Source of the DNA: Flavobacterium poyangense
GTDB taxonomy: Bacteria; Bacteroidota; Bacteroidia; Flavobacteriales; Flavobacteriaceae
Direction of reading: 5' to 3'
DNA length: 39,757 bases
Assembly: GCF_011751075.1 (NCBI RefSeq)
Contig: NZ_JAALLN010000028.1
Coordinates: forward strand, 1-39,757
Shown: piece by piece, positions 31,145 to 38,831 of the stretch
Layout: every line of letters starts with the position of its first letter
Numbering within the stretch: position 1 is the stretch's first letter
The notes under the pieces: generated by a model
Told to the model about the DNA's origin: nothing
The model's input: the letters and a program-made list of their open reading frames with translations, nothing else
Databases searched by the model: none
Program-made: the position numbers and the translations under genes

Positions 31145-31750
31145 CTATAAATTTTTAACCTTCTCCTCCTCAAACAACAACTTAATATTCTCATAAGAGT
31201 TTTTCAAAGCATCTTTAATCTGCTCCTGGTTAAGCCAGGCCACTTTTTCTATGCCCTCTTCGAGTTGTCCTTGTGGTATTCCGTCAAAATCAGAATGCAT
31301 TTCGAACCAATGTGTGATTTTGAGTTTGTATTTGCCGTTGCGTTTGAAAATGTGATAGGTCTTTTGAAGTTTATCAGTGATCCTTAATTTTCCGACACCG
31401 GTCTCCTCTTCTACTTCGCGCATGGCAGTATCTTCGATTGCCTCTCCTTTTTCGATTCCGCCTTTTGGCAGGTCCCACTTTCCATTTCTGAAAATAAATA
31501 AAACTTCTCCTTTTTTGTTGTACACCAATCCTCCACCGGCTTTATTTACGGGAATTTTGGCCTTTAGTGTCTTCATTATTTCCTTTTCGTCAGGATGATA
31601 CAAATACGCTTTTTGAATTTTATTTTGAAAAATTTTAACAATAAGCTGCTCAATATCAATACTCTCTAACAAGAATAATTGAAAATTGGTCTCTCTCGAG
31701 ATTTCATTTGTCAAAAAAAGTGGTTTGTCGTTAACAAAAACTTTATACAT
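31145..31750 (-). CDS. NUDIX hydrolase with N-terminal extension
   Basis: The 201-residue protein has a canonical Nudix box (GGIEKGEAIEDTAMREVEEE then TGV) at about residues 97-119, preceded by a strand FRNGKWDLPK. The first 65 residues (MYKVFVNDKPLFLTNEISRE...) are an extra module not part of the Nudix fold. It hydrolyses a nucleoside-diphosphate-linked substrate that cannot be predicted. Its ATG is 7 bases from pyrE's on the opposite strand, so each promoter lies inside the other's coding or leader region. A weak TATCTTTA box is at 31769-31776 on this strand. Confidence 0.92.
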   Translation of the reverse strand: MYKVFVNDKPLFLTNEISRETNFQLFLLESIDIEQLIVKIFQNKIQKAYLYHPDEKEIMKTLKAKIPVNKAGGGLVYNKKGEVLFIFRNGKWDLPKGGIEKGEAIEDTAMREVEEETGVGKLRITDKLQKTYHIFKRNGKYKLKITHWFEMHSDFDGIPQGQLEEGIEKVAWLNQEQIKDALKNSYENIKLLFEEEKVKNL

Positions 31751-31753
31751 TTG
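31725..31753 (+). promoter_or_regulatory. pyrE promoter inside the NUDIX coding region
   Basis: TTG (31725-31727), an 18-base spacer and TACATTTG (31746-31753) match the -33/-7 consensus. The -7 box ends five bases before the pyrE ATG, so the leader is a few bases at most. The -33 region and spacer fall within the first codons of the divergent NUDIX gene. Confidence 0.65.
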
Positions 31754-31757
31754 TACT

Positions 31758-32402
31758 ATGATTTTTAATAAAGATACAGCCGAAAAAACAGCCGAATTGC
31801 TTTTGCAAATAAATGCAATTAAATTGAATCCAGAAAATCCTTTTACATGGGCTTCTGGATGGAAGTCACCTATTTATTGCGATAATAGGTTAATTCTTTC
31901 ATTTCCAGCCATCCGAAATTTCATTCGTGATGAGTTTGCGAAAAATATAGAAAAACAATTTGGGAAACCAGATGTCATTGCCGGTGTTGCAACCGGAGCC
32001 ATAGGAATTGGTATTTTGGTGGCGGAAAGCCTCGGATTACCATTTGTATATGTACGCCCTGAAGCAAAAAAACACGGAAGACAGAATCAGGTAGAAGGAT
32101 TCCTGCAAAAAGGTCAGAACGTAGTGGTCGTTGAAGATTTAATTAGTACCGGAAACAGTAGTCTTATGGCTGTTGAAGCGTTACGCAACGAAGGCGCCAC
32201 TATCAAAGGAATGGCCGCCATCTTTACTTATGGTTTTAACGTTGCCGAGGAAAACTTCAAAAATGCCAATATCGATTTGTATACACTAAGCAACTACGAG
32301 AACTTGTTAGATCTTGCCGTACAAAAACAATACATTTCTGAAGATGACATGGCCGCATTAAAAGAATGGAATGTAAGTCCGTCAACGTGGAGACAGGGGT
32401 AG
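31758..32402 (+). CDS. pyrE: Orotate phosphoribosyltransferase
   Basis: The 214-residue enzyme makes orotidine 5'-monophosphate from orotate and PRPP, step five of pyrimidine synthesis. The PRPP-binding loop VVVVEDLISTGNSS (about residues 125-138) and the catalytic-loop KKHGRQNQVEG with Lys/His are present. I start at 31758 (MIFNKDTAEK); the upstream 24 codons run through the NUDIX start and a -7 box. It is followed by an SRPBCC gene 123 bases downstream, across a heptad array. Confidence 0.97.
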   Translation: MIFNKDTAEKTAELLLQINAIKLNPENPFTWASGWKSPIYCDNRLILSFPAIRNFIRDEFAKNIEKQFGKPDVIAGVATGAIGIGILVAESLGLPFVYVRPEAKKHGRQNQVEGFLQKGQNVVVVEDLISTGNSSLMAVEALRNEGATIKGMAAIFTYGFNVAEENFKNANIDLYTLSNYENLLDLAVQKQYISEDDMAALKEWNVSPSTWRQG

Positions 32403-32412
32403 TTTTAAATTG

Positions 32413-32462
32413 TAGATTTTAGATTGTAGATTTTAGATATTTCACATCTCACATTATACATT
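32413..32462 (+). repeat. 7-bp tandem array between pyrE and the SRPBCC gene
   Basis: TAGATTT, TAGATTG, TAGATTT, TAGATAT, then after one base TCACATC, TCACATT, ATACATT. It begins 11 bases after the pyrE stop. An inverted CGCAAAG word (32484-32503) follows and the gene starts at 32526. Confidence 0.75.
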
Positions 32463-32525
32463 TTTCAAAATTCACCACACAAACCTTGCGCCCTTTGCGG
32501 TTAAAAAATAAATAAAAAATAAAAT

Positions 32526-32918
32526 ATGAACTTAGAAAGTCCAAAAGTTACTGTTCAGAAATCAGCACAAGATTTATTTGATTTATTGACTGATGTTAAG
32601 AATTTTGAAAAATTAATGCCGGATAATATTGCTAAATTTGAAGTAATCGGCGAAGATGCTTTTATTTTTGGATTAAAAGGTATGCCGGAAATAAAACTAA
32701 AAATGAAAGAAAAAGTAGCTCCAAACAAGATTGTTTTAGGTGCTGCAAGTGATAAACTTCCATTTACATTGGTTTCTAATATAGACAGTGTTTCTGATTC
32801 AGAAAGTGCTGTACAATTACTATTTGAAGGTGAATTTAATGCTATGATGGCTATGATGATCAAAGGCCCTATCAGCAAATTCATTGAAACTTTGGCTACT
32901 AATATGACAAAGCTTTAA
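32526..32918 (+). CDS. SRPBCC (polyketide cyclase-like) protein
   Basis: A 130-residue soluble protein of START-like fold. It shows the layout of short SRPBCC proteins: SAQDLFDLLTDVKNFEKLMPDN at about 14-35, KMKEKVAPNKIVLGAASDKLPF strands, and the final amphipathic helix MIKGPISKFIETLATNMTKL closing the cavity. The ligand is unknown. It directly follows pyrE, separated by the heptad array, a placement I recall as recurrent in flavobacteria. A strong terminator follows at 32942. Confidence 0.8.
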   Translation: MNLESPKVTVQKSAQDLFDLLTDVKNFEKLMPDNIAKFEVIGEDAFIFGLKGMPEIKLKMKEKVAPNKIVLGAASDKLPFTLVSNIDSVSDSESAVQLLFEGEFNAMMAMMIKGPISKFIETLATNMTKL

Positions 32919-32941
32919 TTCTAAATTAGCCCACATAATTT

Positions 32942-32971
32942 AAAGTCCGATTTTACGATCGGACTTTTTTT
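32942..32971 (+). terminator. Terminator of the pyrE-SRPBCC unit
   Basis: AAAGTCCGAT (32942-32951) and ATCGGACTTT (32958-32967) pair around TTTACG, followed by T residues to 32971. Confidence 0.88.
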
Positions 32972-32981
32972 GCTTTTCACT

Positions 32982-33039
32982 CGCAGATTTAGCAGATCTC
33001 TCTTAAAATTTTACTCGCAAAGTCGCAAAATCGCAAAGT
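32982..33039 (+). repeat. CGCAGATTTAGCAGAT copy and CGCAAAGT 8-bp triplet
   Basis: CGCAGATTTAGCAGAT at 32982-32997 is another copy of the dispersed word also seen near 9491, 15636, 25343 and inverted at 25424. It is followed by CGCAAAGT, CGCAAAAT, CGCAAAGT at 33016-33039 in eight-base phase. Confidence 0.65.
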
Positions 33040-33056
33040 TTTTCTTTTGCTTTAAG

Positions 33057-33152
33057 TCTTTGAACCTCTCAACCTTTGAACCTCTCAACCTTTGAACCTT
33101 TGAACCTTTGTACCTTTGAACCTTTGTACCTTTGTACCTTAGAAACTCAGAA
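33057..33152 (+). repeat. Twelve-unit degenerate 8-bp tandem array (CCTTTGAA family)
   Basis: In eight-base phase: TCTTTGAA, CCTCTCAA, CCTTTGAA, CCTCTCAA, CCTTTGAA, CCTTTGAA, CCTTTGTA, CCTTTGAA, CCTTTGTA, CCTTTGTA, CCTTAGAA, ACTCAGAA. It ends nine bases from the birA stop. TACCTTTG, a perfect TANNTTTG match, occurs at 33111-33118 and 33127-33134, each with a TTG 16 bases upstream. Confidence 0.88.
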
Positions 33153-33160
33153 CCTCCCTT

Positions 33161-33889
33161 TCAATAAAGCATCTGAATTTCTTTAATCTCAAATTCTGCT
33201 ATTGAATCATCTTCGAGCATAATTTGTAGTTTTCCGGTGGGAGAAACCCCCTGAATAATTCCCATGAAATTTTGATTATCGAGGTTTTTAAAAGGCATCG
33301 GAACCCCTTTTCTAAACAAAGAATTAAAGTATTCGTCCCAGAAAACTTTAGAATCGGTTTTCCACGCCTCAATTTTCTGCTCTATTTTTTCTGTTATTAA
33401 AAAAGGTAAAATATCTTTATCAAAAGTTCTTCCGGAAATCACGGATAAGGAGGAAGCATTAGGCAATTCATCGAAATTGGTTTGGTTAACATTCAGTCCT
33501 AGTCCAACAACTGACACGATTCTGCCATCACTTTTGATCGTATTTTCTATTAGTATGCCACCAATCTTCTTATTATATGACATAATGTCGTTTGGCCATT
33601 TTATACTTAAATTAGAAATATCCAACGATTTTAAGGTTTCAATAACGGCTAATGAAACTACTACACTTAAATTAAAAACCTGTTCATTATCAAACAAAAA
33701 ATCCTTTACCAAGGCACTCATAATTAAGTTTTTACCTGATTCAGACTGCCATTTAGCCCCCATTTGCCCCTTGCCTTTTATCTGATTTTCAGCTGTTACC
33801 ACTGTAAAATTATCAAGCTCATCCTGACTAGCCAAAGCCTTAAGAAAATCGTTTGTAGAATCTATGGCATCGAGTTTGATTAGTTTCAT
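33161..33889 (-). CDS. birA: Biotin--[acetyl-CoA-carboxylase] ligase
   Basis: A 242-residue biotin protein ligase without the N-terminal DNA-binding domain of bifunctional BirA. The nucleotide/biotin-binding loop is KGKGQMGAKWQS (about 37-48), followed by SIKWPNDIM with the conserved KWPND and KIGGILIEN with the catalytic Lys. It makes biotinyl-AMP and transfers biotin to the carboxyl-carrier protein. Divergent from rsfS, with a 94-base gap; its 3' end is next to the octad array. It is a single-gene unit. Confidence 0.95.
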   Translation of the reverse strand: MKLIKLDAIDSTNDFLKALASQDELDNFTVVTAENQIKGKGQMGAKWQSESGKNLIMSALVKDFLFDNEQVFNLSVVVSLAVIETLKSLDISNLSIKWPNDIMSYNKKIGGILIENTIKSDGRIVSVVGLGLNVNQTNFDELPNASSLSVISGRTFDKDILPFLITEKIEQKIEAWKTDSKVFWDEYFNSLFRKGVPMPFKNLDNQNFMGIIQGVSPTGKLQIMLEDDSIAEFEIKEIQMLY

Positions 33890-33983
33890 TTAAATAATTT
33901 ATTTATACTTAATTTAATATTTTGTTAAGGTTCAAAATTAATGACAAAAATTGGTAACTTTACAAAATCATATAAAATAATTC

Positions 33984-34355
33984 ATGGCGAAAAAGACTAT
34001 TAATAATGACGTTCTATTAGCGAACATAATCAAAGGAATTGAAGAAGTAAAAGGGAATGATATCGATATTCTTGACTTAAGAGAAATAGACACGGCTGTT
34101 TGTGACTATTTTGTAATTTGCAACGGAAGTTCTAACACTCAAGTTAACGCCATTGTAAACTCCATTCAAAAAACAGTATCCAAAGATTTAAAAGATAAAC
34201 CTTGGCACGTAGAAGGAACCGATAACGCAGAATGGGTTCTAATGGACTATGTTCATATCGTGGTACACGTTTTCCAAAAACACATCCGTGAATACTATAA
34301 TATCGAGAGCCTTTGGGGTGATGCCAAAATAACTACAATCGAAAACAAATACTAA
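33984..34355 (+). CDS. rsfS: Ribosome silencing factor RsfS
   Basis: A 123-residue RsfS/Iojap protein. Characteristic features: LDLREIDTAVCDYFVICNGSS (about 28-48), WHVEGTDNAEWVLMDY and the C-terminal EYYNIESLWGDAK. It binds ribosomal protein uL14 and blocks subunit joining in stationary phase or starvation. It is the first gene of the rsfS-ftsH pair (15-base gap). Confidence 0.96.
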   Translation: MAKKTINNDVLLANIIKGIEEVKGNDIDILDLREIDTAVCDYFVICNGSSNTQVNAIVNSIQKTVSKDLKDKPWHVEGTDNAEWVLMDYVHIVVHVFQKHIREYYNIESLWGDAKITTIENKY

Positions 34356-34370
34356 AGAAAATTTTTTCTA

Positions 34371-36296
34371 ATGGCTAAAGATAATAATCCAAATCCGAGT
34401 AAATTTAAAATAAGTCCCTGGTTAATATATACTGCAATACTTCTAGTTTTTTTATTTATAAGTTTTGCAACCGGAGGATCTAGCTTAAGCGAACCTGCTC
34501 AATTGACTTCTTCTAAATTCAATACACTTCTAGAAAAAGGACAAATTGAGAAAGTAATCGTATACAACAAAGCTGAAGCTGAAGTATACCTGACAGCAGC
34601 TGCATTAAAAGATGCAACGAATAAAAAAGTAGCAAAAGATATTTTTGAAAGACCAAACAAAGGTCCTCATTATACTTTAGAAATTGGTAACGACCAGATT
34701 TTTCAAACTAAATTAGAAAAAGCAGTAGGCGAAGGCAAACTGAAAGATTTTAATTTTTTACAAAAAAACAACTGGAGCGATATTCTGATCAGTTTACTTC
34801 CTATCATCATTATCATTGGGGTATGGATTTTCATTATGCGTAAAATGTCAGGCGGTGCCGGTGGCGGTGGAGGACAAATTTTCAACATTGGAAAATCTAA
34901 AGCAAAACTGTTTGATGAAAAAACAGATATCAAAACAACATTTAAAGATGTTGCCGGTTTAGAAGGGGCAAAAGAAGAAATACAAGAAATTGTAGAATTC
35001 CTTAAAAACCCTGAGAAATACACCAATCTTGGAGGTAAAATCCCAAAAGGAGCTTTATTAGTAGGTCCTCCGGGAACCGGTAAAACCTTACTTGCAAAAG
35101 CAGTTGCAGGTGAAGCTCAGGTACCTTTCTTCTCTTTATCAGGTTCTGATTTTGTAGAAATGTTTGTTGGTGTGGGTGCTTCACGTGTACGTGATTTGTT
35201 TAAACAAGCAAAAGAAAAATCTCCTGCTATTATCTTCATTGACGAAATTGATGCCGTTGGTAGAGCAAGAGGAAAAAGCAATATGTCAGGCGGTAATGAC
35301 GAAAGAGAAAACACTCTGAACCAATTACTAACAGAAATGGATGGTTTTGGTACCAACTCTAACGTAATCGTTTTGGCTGCAACAAACAGAGCCGATGTAC
35401 TTGACAAAGCTTTAATGCGTGCTGGTCGTTTTGACAGACAAATTTTTGTTGATCTACCGGACATTCGCGAAAGAGCTGAAATCTTTGCAGTACATTTAGC
35501 TCCGATCAAAAAAGTAGAAGGTCTTGACTTGGATTTCTTAGCCAAACAAACTCCTGGCTTCTCAGGTGCTGATATTGCCAATGTTTGTAACGAAGCTGCA
35601 TTGATTGCGGCACGTAACAACAAAACCGCAGTAGACAGACAAGACTTCCTGGATGCTGTTGACAGAATCATCGGAGGTCTTGAAAAGAAAAACAAAATCA
35701 TTACTCCGGAAGAAAAAAGAGCAATTGCCATTCACGAAGCAGGTCATGCTACTGTGAGCTGGATGTTAGAACATGCTGCACCACTTATTAAAGTAACTAT
35801 TGTACCTCGTGGACAAAGTTTAGGAGCGGCCTGGTACCTACCGGAAGAAAGACAAATCGTTAGAACAGATCAAATGTTAGACGAAATGTGTGCTACTATG
35901 GGCGGAAGAGCTGCAGAAAAAGTAACTTTTGACAGAATTTCAACCGGAGCATTAAGTGACTTAGAAAAAGTAACACGTCAGGCTCGTGCTATGGTAACAA
36001 TATACGGTTTGAATGATAAAATCGGAAACGTTACCTATTATGACTCAAGCGGACAAAGTGAATACAACTTCTCAAAACCTTATTCTGATGAAACAGCAAA
36101 GATTATCGATGCTGAAATTTCAGAATTAATTGAAGGTCAATACAAAAGAGCTATTGAGATTCTGGAAGAAAACAAAGACAAATTAAATCAGCTTGCTGAT
36201 ATTTTAATTGAAAAAGAAGTTATTTTCAAAGATGACTTAGAAGCAATTTTCGGAAAACGTACTTTTGACAAAAATCTGGAAGAAGTCGTGTCGTAA
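34371..36296 (+). CDS. ftsH: ATP-dependent zinc metalloprotease FtsH
   Basis: A 641-residue membrane-anchored AAA+ protease. Transmembrane helices at about 17-34 and 138-156 enclose a periplasmic domain. The AAA module has Walker A GPPGTGKT (232-239), Walker B IIFIDEID, and the second region of homology ALMRAGRFDR. The zinc site HEAGH is at 455-459. A Gly-rich linker (SGGAGGGGGQ) follows TM2. It extracts and degrades misfolded membrane proteins and regulators, and typically forms a hexamer. A loop VPRGQSLGAAWYLPEER replaces the VPRGxALGYTxxLPEED typical of many bacteria. A terminator at 36324-36366 separates it from the LUD gene. Confidence 0.98.
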   Translation: MAKDNNPNPSKFKISPWLIYTAILLVFLFISFATGGSSLSEPAQLTSSKFNTLLEKGQIEKVIVYNKAEAEVYLTAAALKDATNKKVAKDIFERPNKGPHYTLEIGNDQIFQTKLEKAVGEGKLKDFNFLQKNNWSDILISLLPIIIIIGVWIFIMRKMSGGAGGGGGQIFNIGKSKAKLFDEKTDIKTTFKDVAGLEGAKEEIQEIVEFLKNPEKYTNLGGKIPKGALLVGPPGTGKTLLAKAVAGEAQVPFFSLSGSDFVEMFVGVGASRVRDLFKQAKEKSPAIIFIDEIDAVGRARGKSNMSGGNDERENTLNQLLTEMDGFGTNSNVIVLAATNRADVLDKALMRAGRFDRQIFVDLPDIRERAEIFAVHLAPIKKVEGLDLDFLAKQTPGFSGADIANVCNEAALIAARNNKTAVDRQDFLDAVDRIIGGLEKKNKIITPEEKRAIAIHEAGHATVSWMLEHAAPLIKVTIVPRGQSLGAAWYLPEERQIVRTDQMLDEMCATMGGRAAEKVTFDRISTGALSDLEKVTRQARAMVTIYGLNDKIGNVTYYDSSGQSEYNFSKPYSDETAKIIDAEISELIEGQYKRAIEILEENKDKLNQLADILIEKEVIFKDDLEAIFGKRTFDKNLEEVVS

Positions 36297-36323
36297 ATTA
36301 TACAGAAATATTTAATATTTTTT

Positions 36324-36366
36324 AAAATCTTAATTCAAAACAGGCTTTTGAATTAAGATTTTTTTA
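36324..36366 (+). terminator. Terminator after ftsH
   Basis: AAAATCTTAATTCAAAA (36324-36340) pairs with TTTTGAATTAAGATTTT (36346-36362) around CAGGC, with T residues to 36365. It lies 28 bases past the ftsH stop. The T-tract overlaps the -7 box TATCTTTG (36365-36372). Confidence 0.85.
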
Positions 36367-36372
36367 TCTTTG
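36365..36372 (+). promoter_or_regulatory. -7 box TATCTTTG for the LUD-cdsA-psd operon
   Basis: TATCTTTG fits TANNTTTG, 38 bases before the LUD ATG, at the end of the ftsH terminator T-tract. A TTG is 14 bases upstream, shorter than ideal. It would let the phospholipid operon be transcribed separately from ftsH. Confidence 0.5.
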
Positions 36373-36409
36373 AACGTTTTCAATTAACATGTAAAGTATT
36401 TCATATAAA

Positions 36410-37018
36410 ATGAATTTTTTCAAAAAAATATTTGGTTCCGGTGACTCCGCTTCTGATGAAGAACATGAAAGCGAATATGGAGGAAGTCCGGCTAGTCCCG
36501 ATAGTCATTTGTCTATTGACGAGAGATTCATTTTTAATTTTAAAAAAAATGGCGGTAAATTTCTGTATTGTGAAAACAAACAGGAAGTTGCTGAACAATT
36601 CGAAAATATACTGGAAGAAAACGACTGGTTCGAAAAGGAAGTTTTATGCTACGAACCGGGTTTGTTTAGTCTTTTAGAAGAGAACAAACTACTTTATATT
36701 TCGCCAAGAAATCCTTCATTTTTACTGGCCTCTTGCGAAAATCTTATTGCCGATGAAGGTTCTATTTTATTTTCATCCAAACAAATCAGACAAGACAAAC
36801 CAAACGAATTACCTGCCAATATTGTCATAATAGCCACAACAAGTCAGATCCTTGCCATAAAAAGTGATGGTCTTAGTGCTATTAAACACAAATACGAAAG
36901 GGATTATCCAACTAATATTACCACAATAAAATATTTCGAAAAAGCAAAAGAAGAAGATTTTACGCAATACGGAAGTGTTGCTAAAAATTTATATTTATTG
37001 CTCTTAGAGGATCTTTAA
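36410..37018 (+). CDS. LUD domain protein (LutC/YkgG-like)
   Basis: The 202-residue protein has the LUD-domain plan: ERFIFNFKKNGGKFLYCENKQEVAEQF near residue 40, LLASCENLIADEGSILFSSKQIR in the centre, and NIVIIATTSQILAIKSDGL near residue 145. LUD proteins include LutC of lactate utilisation, yet many are of unknown role; here it stands first in a phospholipid operon and not with lutA/lutB. The N-terminal 35 residues are acidic and probably disordered. Its stop is one base before the cdsA ATG. Confidence 0.82.
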   Translation: MNFFKKIFGSGDSASDEEHESEYGGSPASPDSHLSIDERFIFNFKKNGGKFLYCENKQEVAEQFENILEENDWFEKEVLCYEPGLFSLLEENKLLYISPRNPSFLLASCENLIADEGSILFSSKQIRQDKPNELPANIVIIATTSQILAIKSDGLSAIKHKYERDYPTNITTIKYFEKAKEEDFTQYGSVAKNLYLLLLEDL

Positions 37019-37019
37019 G

Positions 37020-37910
37020 ATGAACGAAACACTCAAGAGAACCATTTCTGGTGCTGTTTATATTGCTTTACTACTAAGTTCGATCTTGTTTTCTACCGAA
37101 AGCTTTATTATCCTTTTTGGTATATTCCTGGTTATTACCATTTATGAGTTTGCCAATTTAGTAAACCTCAATAAAATCTTCTCGATTCTATTCGGAGTTT
37201 TATTGTATAGCTCTATTGTATTACTAAGCCATTATAACAAGCAAACAACTGCTTATTTAAACAAATTATTTCAATCAAATCTTGATTTAGAAACCAACTT
37301 GCACGAATTAAACATGGTACTTCTGGCGGTTACGATAGTGGTATCTATTAAATGCATTTTGTTTTTATTCTACGACTCTGTTCAGAAAATCAGCATTTCC
37401 TCAAAATATCTCTACCTACTGGGATATATTACACTACCCTTTCTTTTTATTGTAAAAATTTCTTTTGGAGCCAATGATTACAATCCGAAAATTATTATTG
37501 GATTATTTGTTCTCATCTGGACCAATGATACTTTTGCTTATCTGGTTGGAAAATCAATGGGAAAACACAAACTTTTTGAGCGTGTTTCTCCCAAAAAAAC
37601 CATAGAAGGGTTTCTGGGAGGTGTTGTATTTGCAGCTTTTGCAGGTTTTTTGATCTCAAAACTTTACATACAGCCAAGTCCGGCATTTAGTAATAAATCT
37701 ATTTTAATATGGACCATTATTGCTTTAATTGTAAGTGTTTTTGGAACGATCGGTGATTTGATCGAGTCTAAATTTAAGAGAATTGCCGGTGTAAAAGACA
37801 GCGGTTCGATAATGCCGGGACACGGAGGCATCTTAGATCGCCTGGATAGTGTTATATTTGTTGCACCATTTATATTTTTATTTTACCAAATTTTATATTA
37901 TGTTTCATAA
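37020..37910 (+). CDS. cdsA: Phosphatidate cytidylyltransferase
   Basis: A 296-residue polytopic membrane enzyme with about seven hydrophobic segments. The CDP-diglyceride synthase signature is complete at the C-terminus: ESKFKRIAGVKDSGSIMPGHG with DRLDS following (about residues 249-278). It makes CDP-diacylglycerol from phosphatidic acid and CTP, feeding phosphatidylethanolamine synthesis. It overlaps psd by 11 bases, the next gene in the same pathway after the missing phosphatidylserine synthase step. Confidence 0.97.
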   Translation: MNETLKRTISGAVYIALLLSSILFSTESFIILFGIFLVITIYEFANLVNLNKIFSILFGVLLYSSIVLLSHYNKQTTAYLNKLFQSNLDLETNLHELNMVLLAVTIVVSIKCILFLFYDSVQKISISSKYLYLLGYITLPFLFIVKISFGANDYNPKIIIGLFVLIWTNDTFAYLVGKSMGKHKLFERVSPKKTIEGFLGGVVFAAFAGFLISKLYIQPSPAFSNKSILIWTIIALIVSVFGTIGDLIESKFKRIAGVKDSGSIMPGHGGILDRLDSVIFVAPFIFLFYQILYYVS

Positions 37911-38553
37911 AGAAGGAGCCCCATCAATCTTATTAGGTACAGTTTTCACTGTTGCCGTACTTTTAATTGCCGAAAAATTTATCGATATCAATTGGCTAAG
38001 AATGCTTGTACAAATAGCAGCTTTGGTAATTTTGATTATTATTCTGCAATTTTTTAGAAACCCAAAAAGAATCGCCGTAAGAAACAGTGATCACATCCTT
38101 GCGCCAGTTGACGGAAAAGTTGTGGTTATCGAAGAAGTTTACGAAGGTGAATTCTTTAAAGACAAACGTCTTCAGGTTTCTATTTTTATGTCACCAATAA
38201 ACGTGCACGTTACACGTTATGCAATGGACGGTATTATTAAATTCAGCAAATACCACCCTGGTAAATTTTTAGTAGCCTGGCACCCAAAAGCAAGTGAAGA
38301 AAACGAAAGAACTACTGTAGTTATCGAAAACGAAACTTTCGGTCAGGTATTATACAGACAAATCGCAGGTGCTTTGGCACGCCGAATTGTAAACTATGCA
38401 GAAGAAGGAATGCAGGTTATTCAGGGAACAGATGCAGGTTTTATAAAATTTGGTTCGAGAGTAGATTTATTTTTACCTTTAGGTACTCCAATTAATGTGG
38501 AATTAAACCAAAAAGCAATTGGAGGAAAAACTATTATTGCTACAAAAGCGTAA
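37900..38553 (+). CDS. psd: Phosphatidylserine decarboxylase proenzyme
   Basis: The 217-residue short-type proenzyme converts phosphatidylserine to phosphatidylethanolamine. Two N-terminal membrane segments (about 10-28 and 33-52) are followed by the catalytic domain; the self-cleavage site is in IKFGSRVDLF, between Gly185 and Ser186, giving the pyruvoyl group. I start at 37900 (MFHKEGAPS); the ATG at 37849 adds hydrophobic residues overlapping cdsA. It overlaps cdsA by 11 bases and abuts the ACBP gene (stop ends one base before its ATG). Confidence 0.95.
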   Translation: MFHKEGAPSILLGTVFTVAVLLIAEKFIDINWLRMLVQIAALVILIIILQFFRNPKRIAVRNSDHILAPVDGKVVVIEEVYEGEFFKDKRLQVSIFMSPINVHVTRYAMDGIIKFSKYHPGKFLVAWHPKASEENERTTVVIENETFGQVLYRQIAGALARRIVNYAEEGMQVIQGTDAGFIKFGSRVDLFLPLGTPINVELNQKAIGGKTIIATKA

Positions 38554-38823
38554 ATGACGATAAAAGATTTAGACACACGTTTCTCTGAGGCTGTAGAAAT
38601 TGCATTAAAAATGACACAAGCCGCGTTGCCGCAAGATGTGCAACTAAGACTGTATGCCTATTACAAACAGGCTACTTTTGGAACAGCCGTTTACAATCAA
38701 TCTGAAAATTTTGATTTAAGAGATGCTTTCAAAACAAATGCCTGGATGCAGATCAGCCATCTATCAAGAGACGAGGCTAAAGAAAATTATATCGAGATCA
38801 TAAATTCACTAACAGCAAAATAA
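38554..38823 (+). CDS. Acyl-CoA-binding protein (ACBP)
   Basis: An 89-residue four-helix protein of the eukaryote-type ACBP family: SEAVEIALKMTQ, LPQDVQLRLYAYYKQATFGTAV, and DAFKTNAWMQISHLSRDEAKENYIEII, with the conserved YxxYKQAT and K..AW residues that hold the CoA. It binds medium/long-chain acyl-CoA in the cytoplasm and may supply acyl groups to the lipid genes upstream. It directly follows psd with no gap. ACBP is uncommon in bacteria but is recognised in Bacteroidota. Confidence 0.93.
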   Translation: MTIKDLDTRFSEAVEIALKMTQAALPQDVQLRLYAYYKQATFGTAVYNQSENFDLRDAFKTNAWMQISHLSRDEAKENYIEIINSLTAK

Positions 38824-38831
38824 TTTTTATT

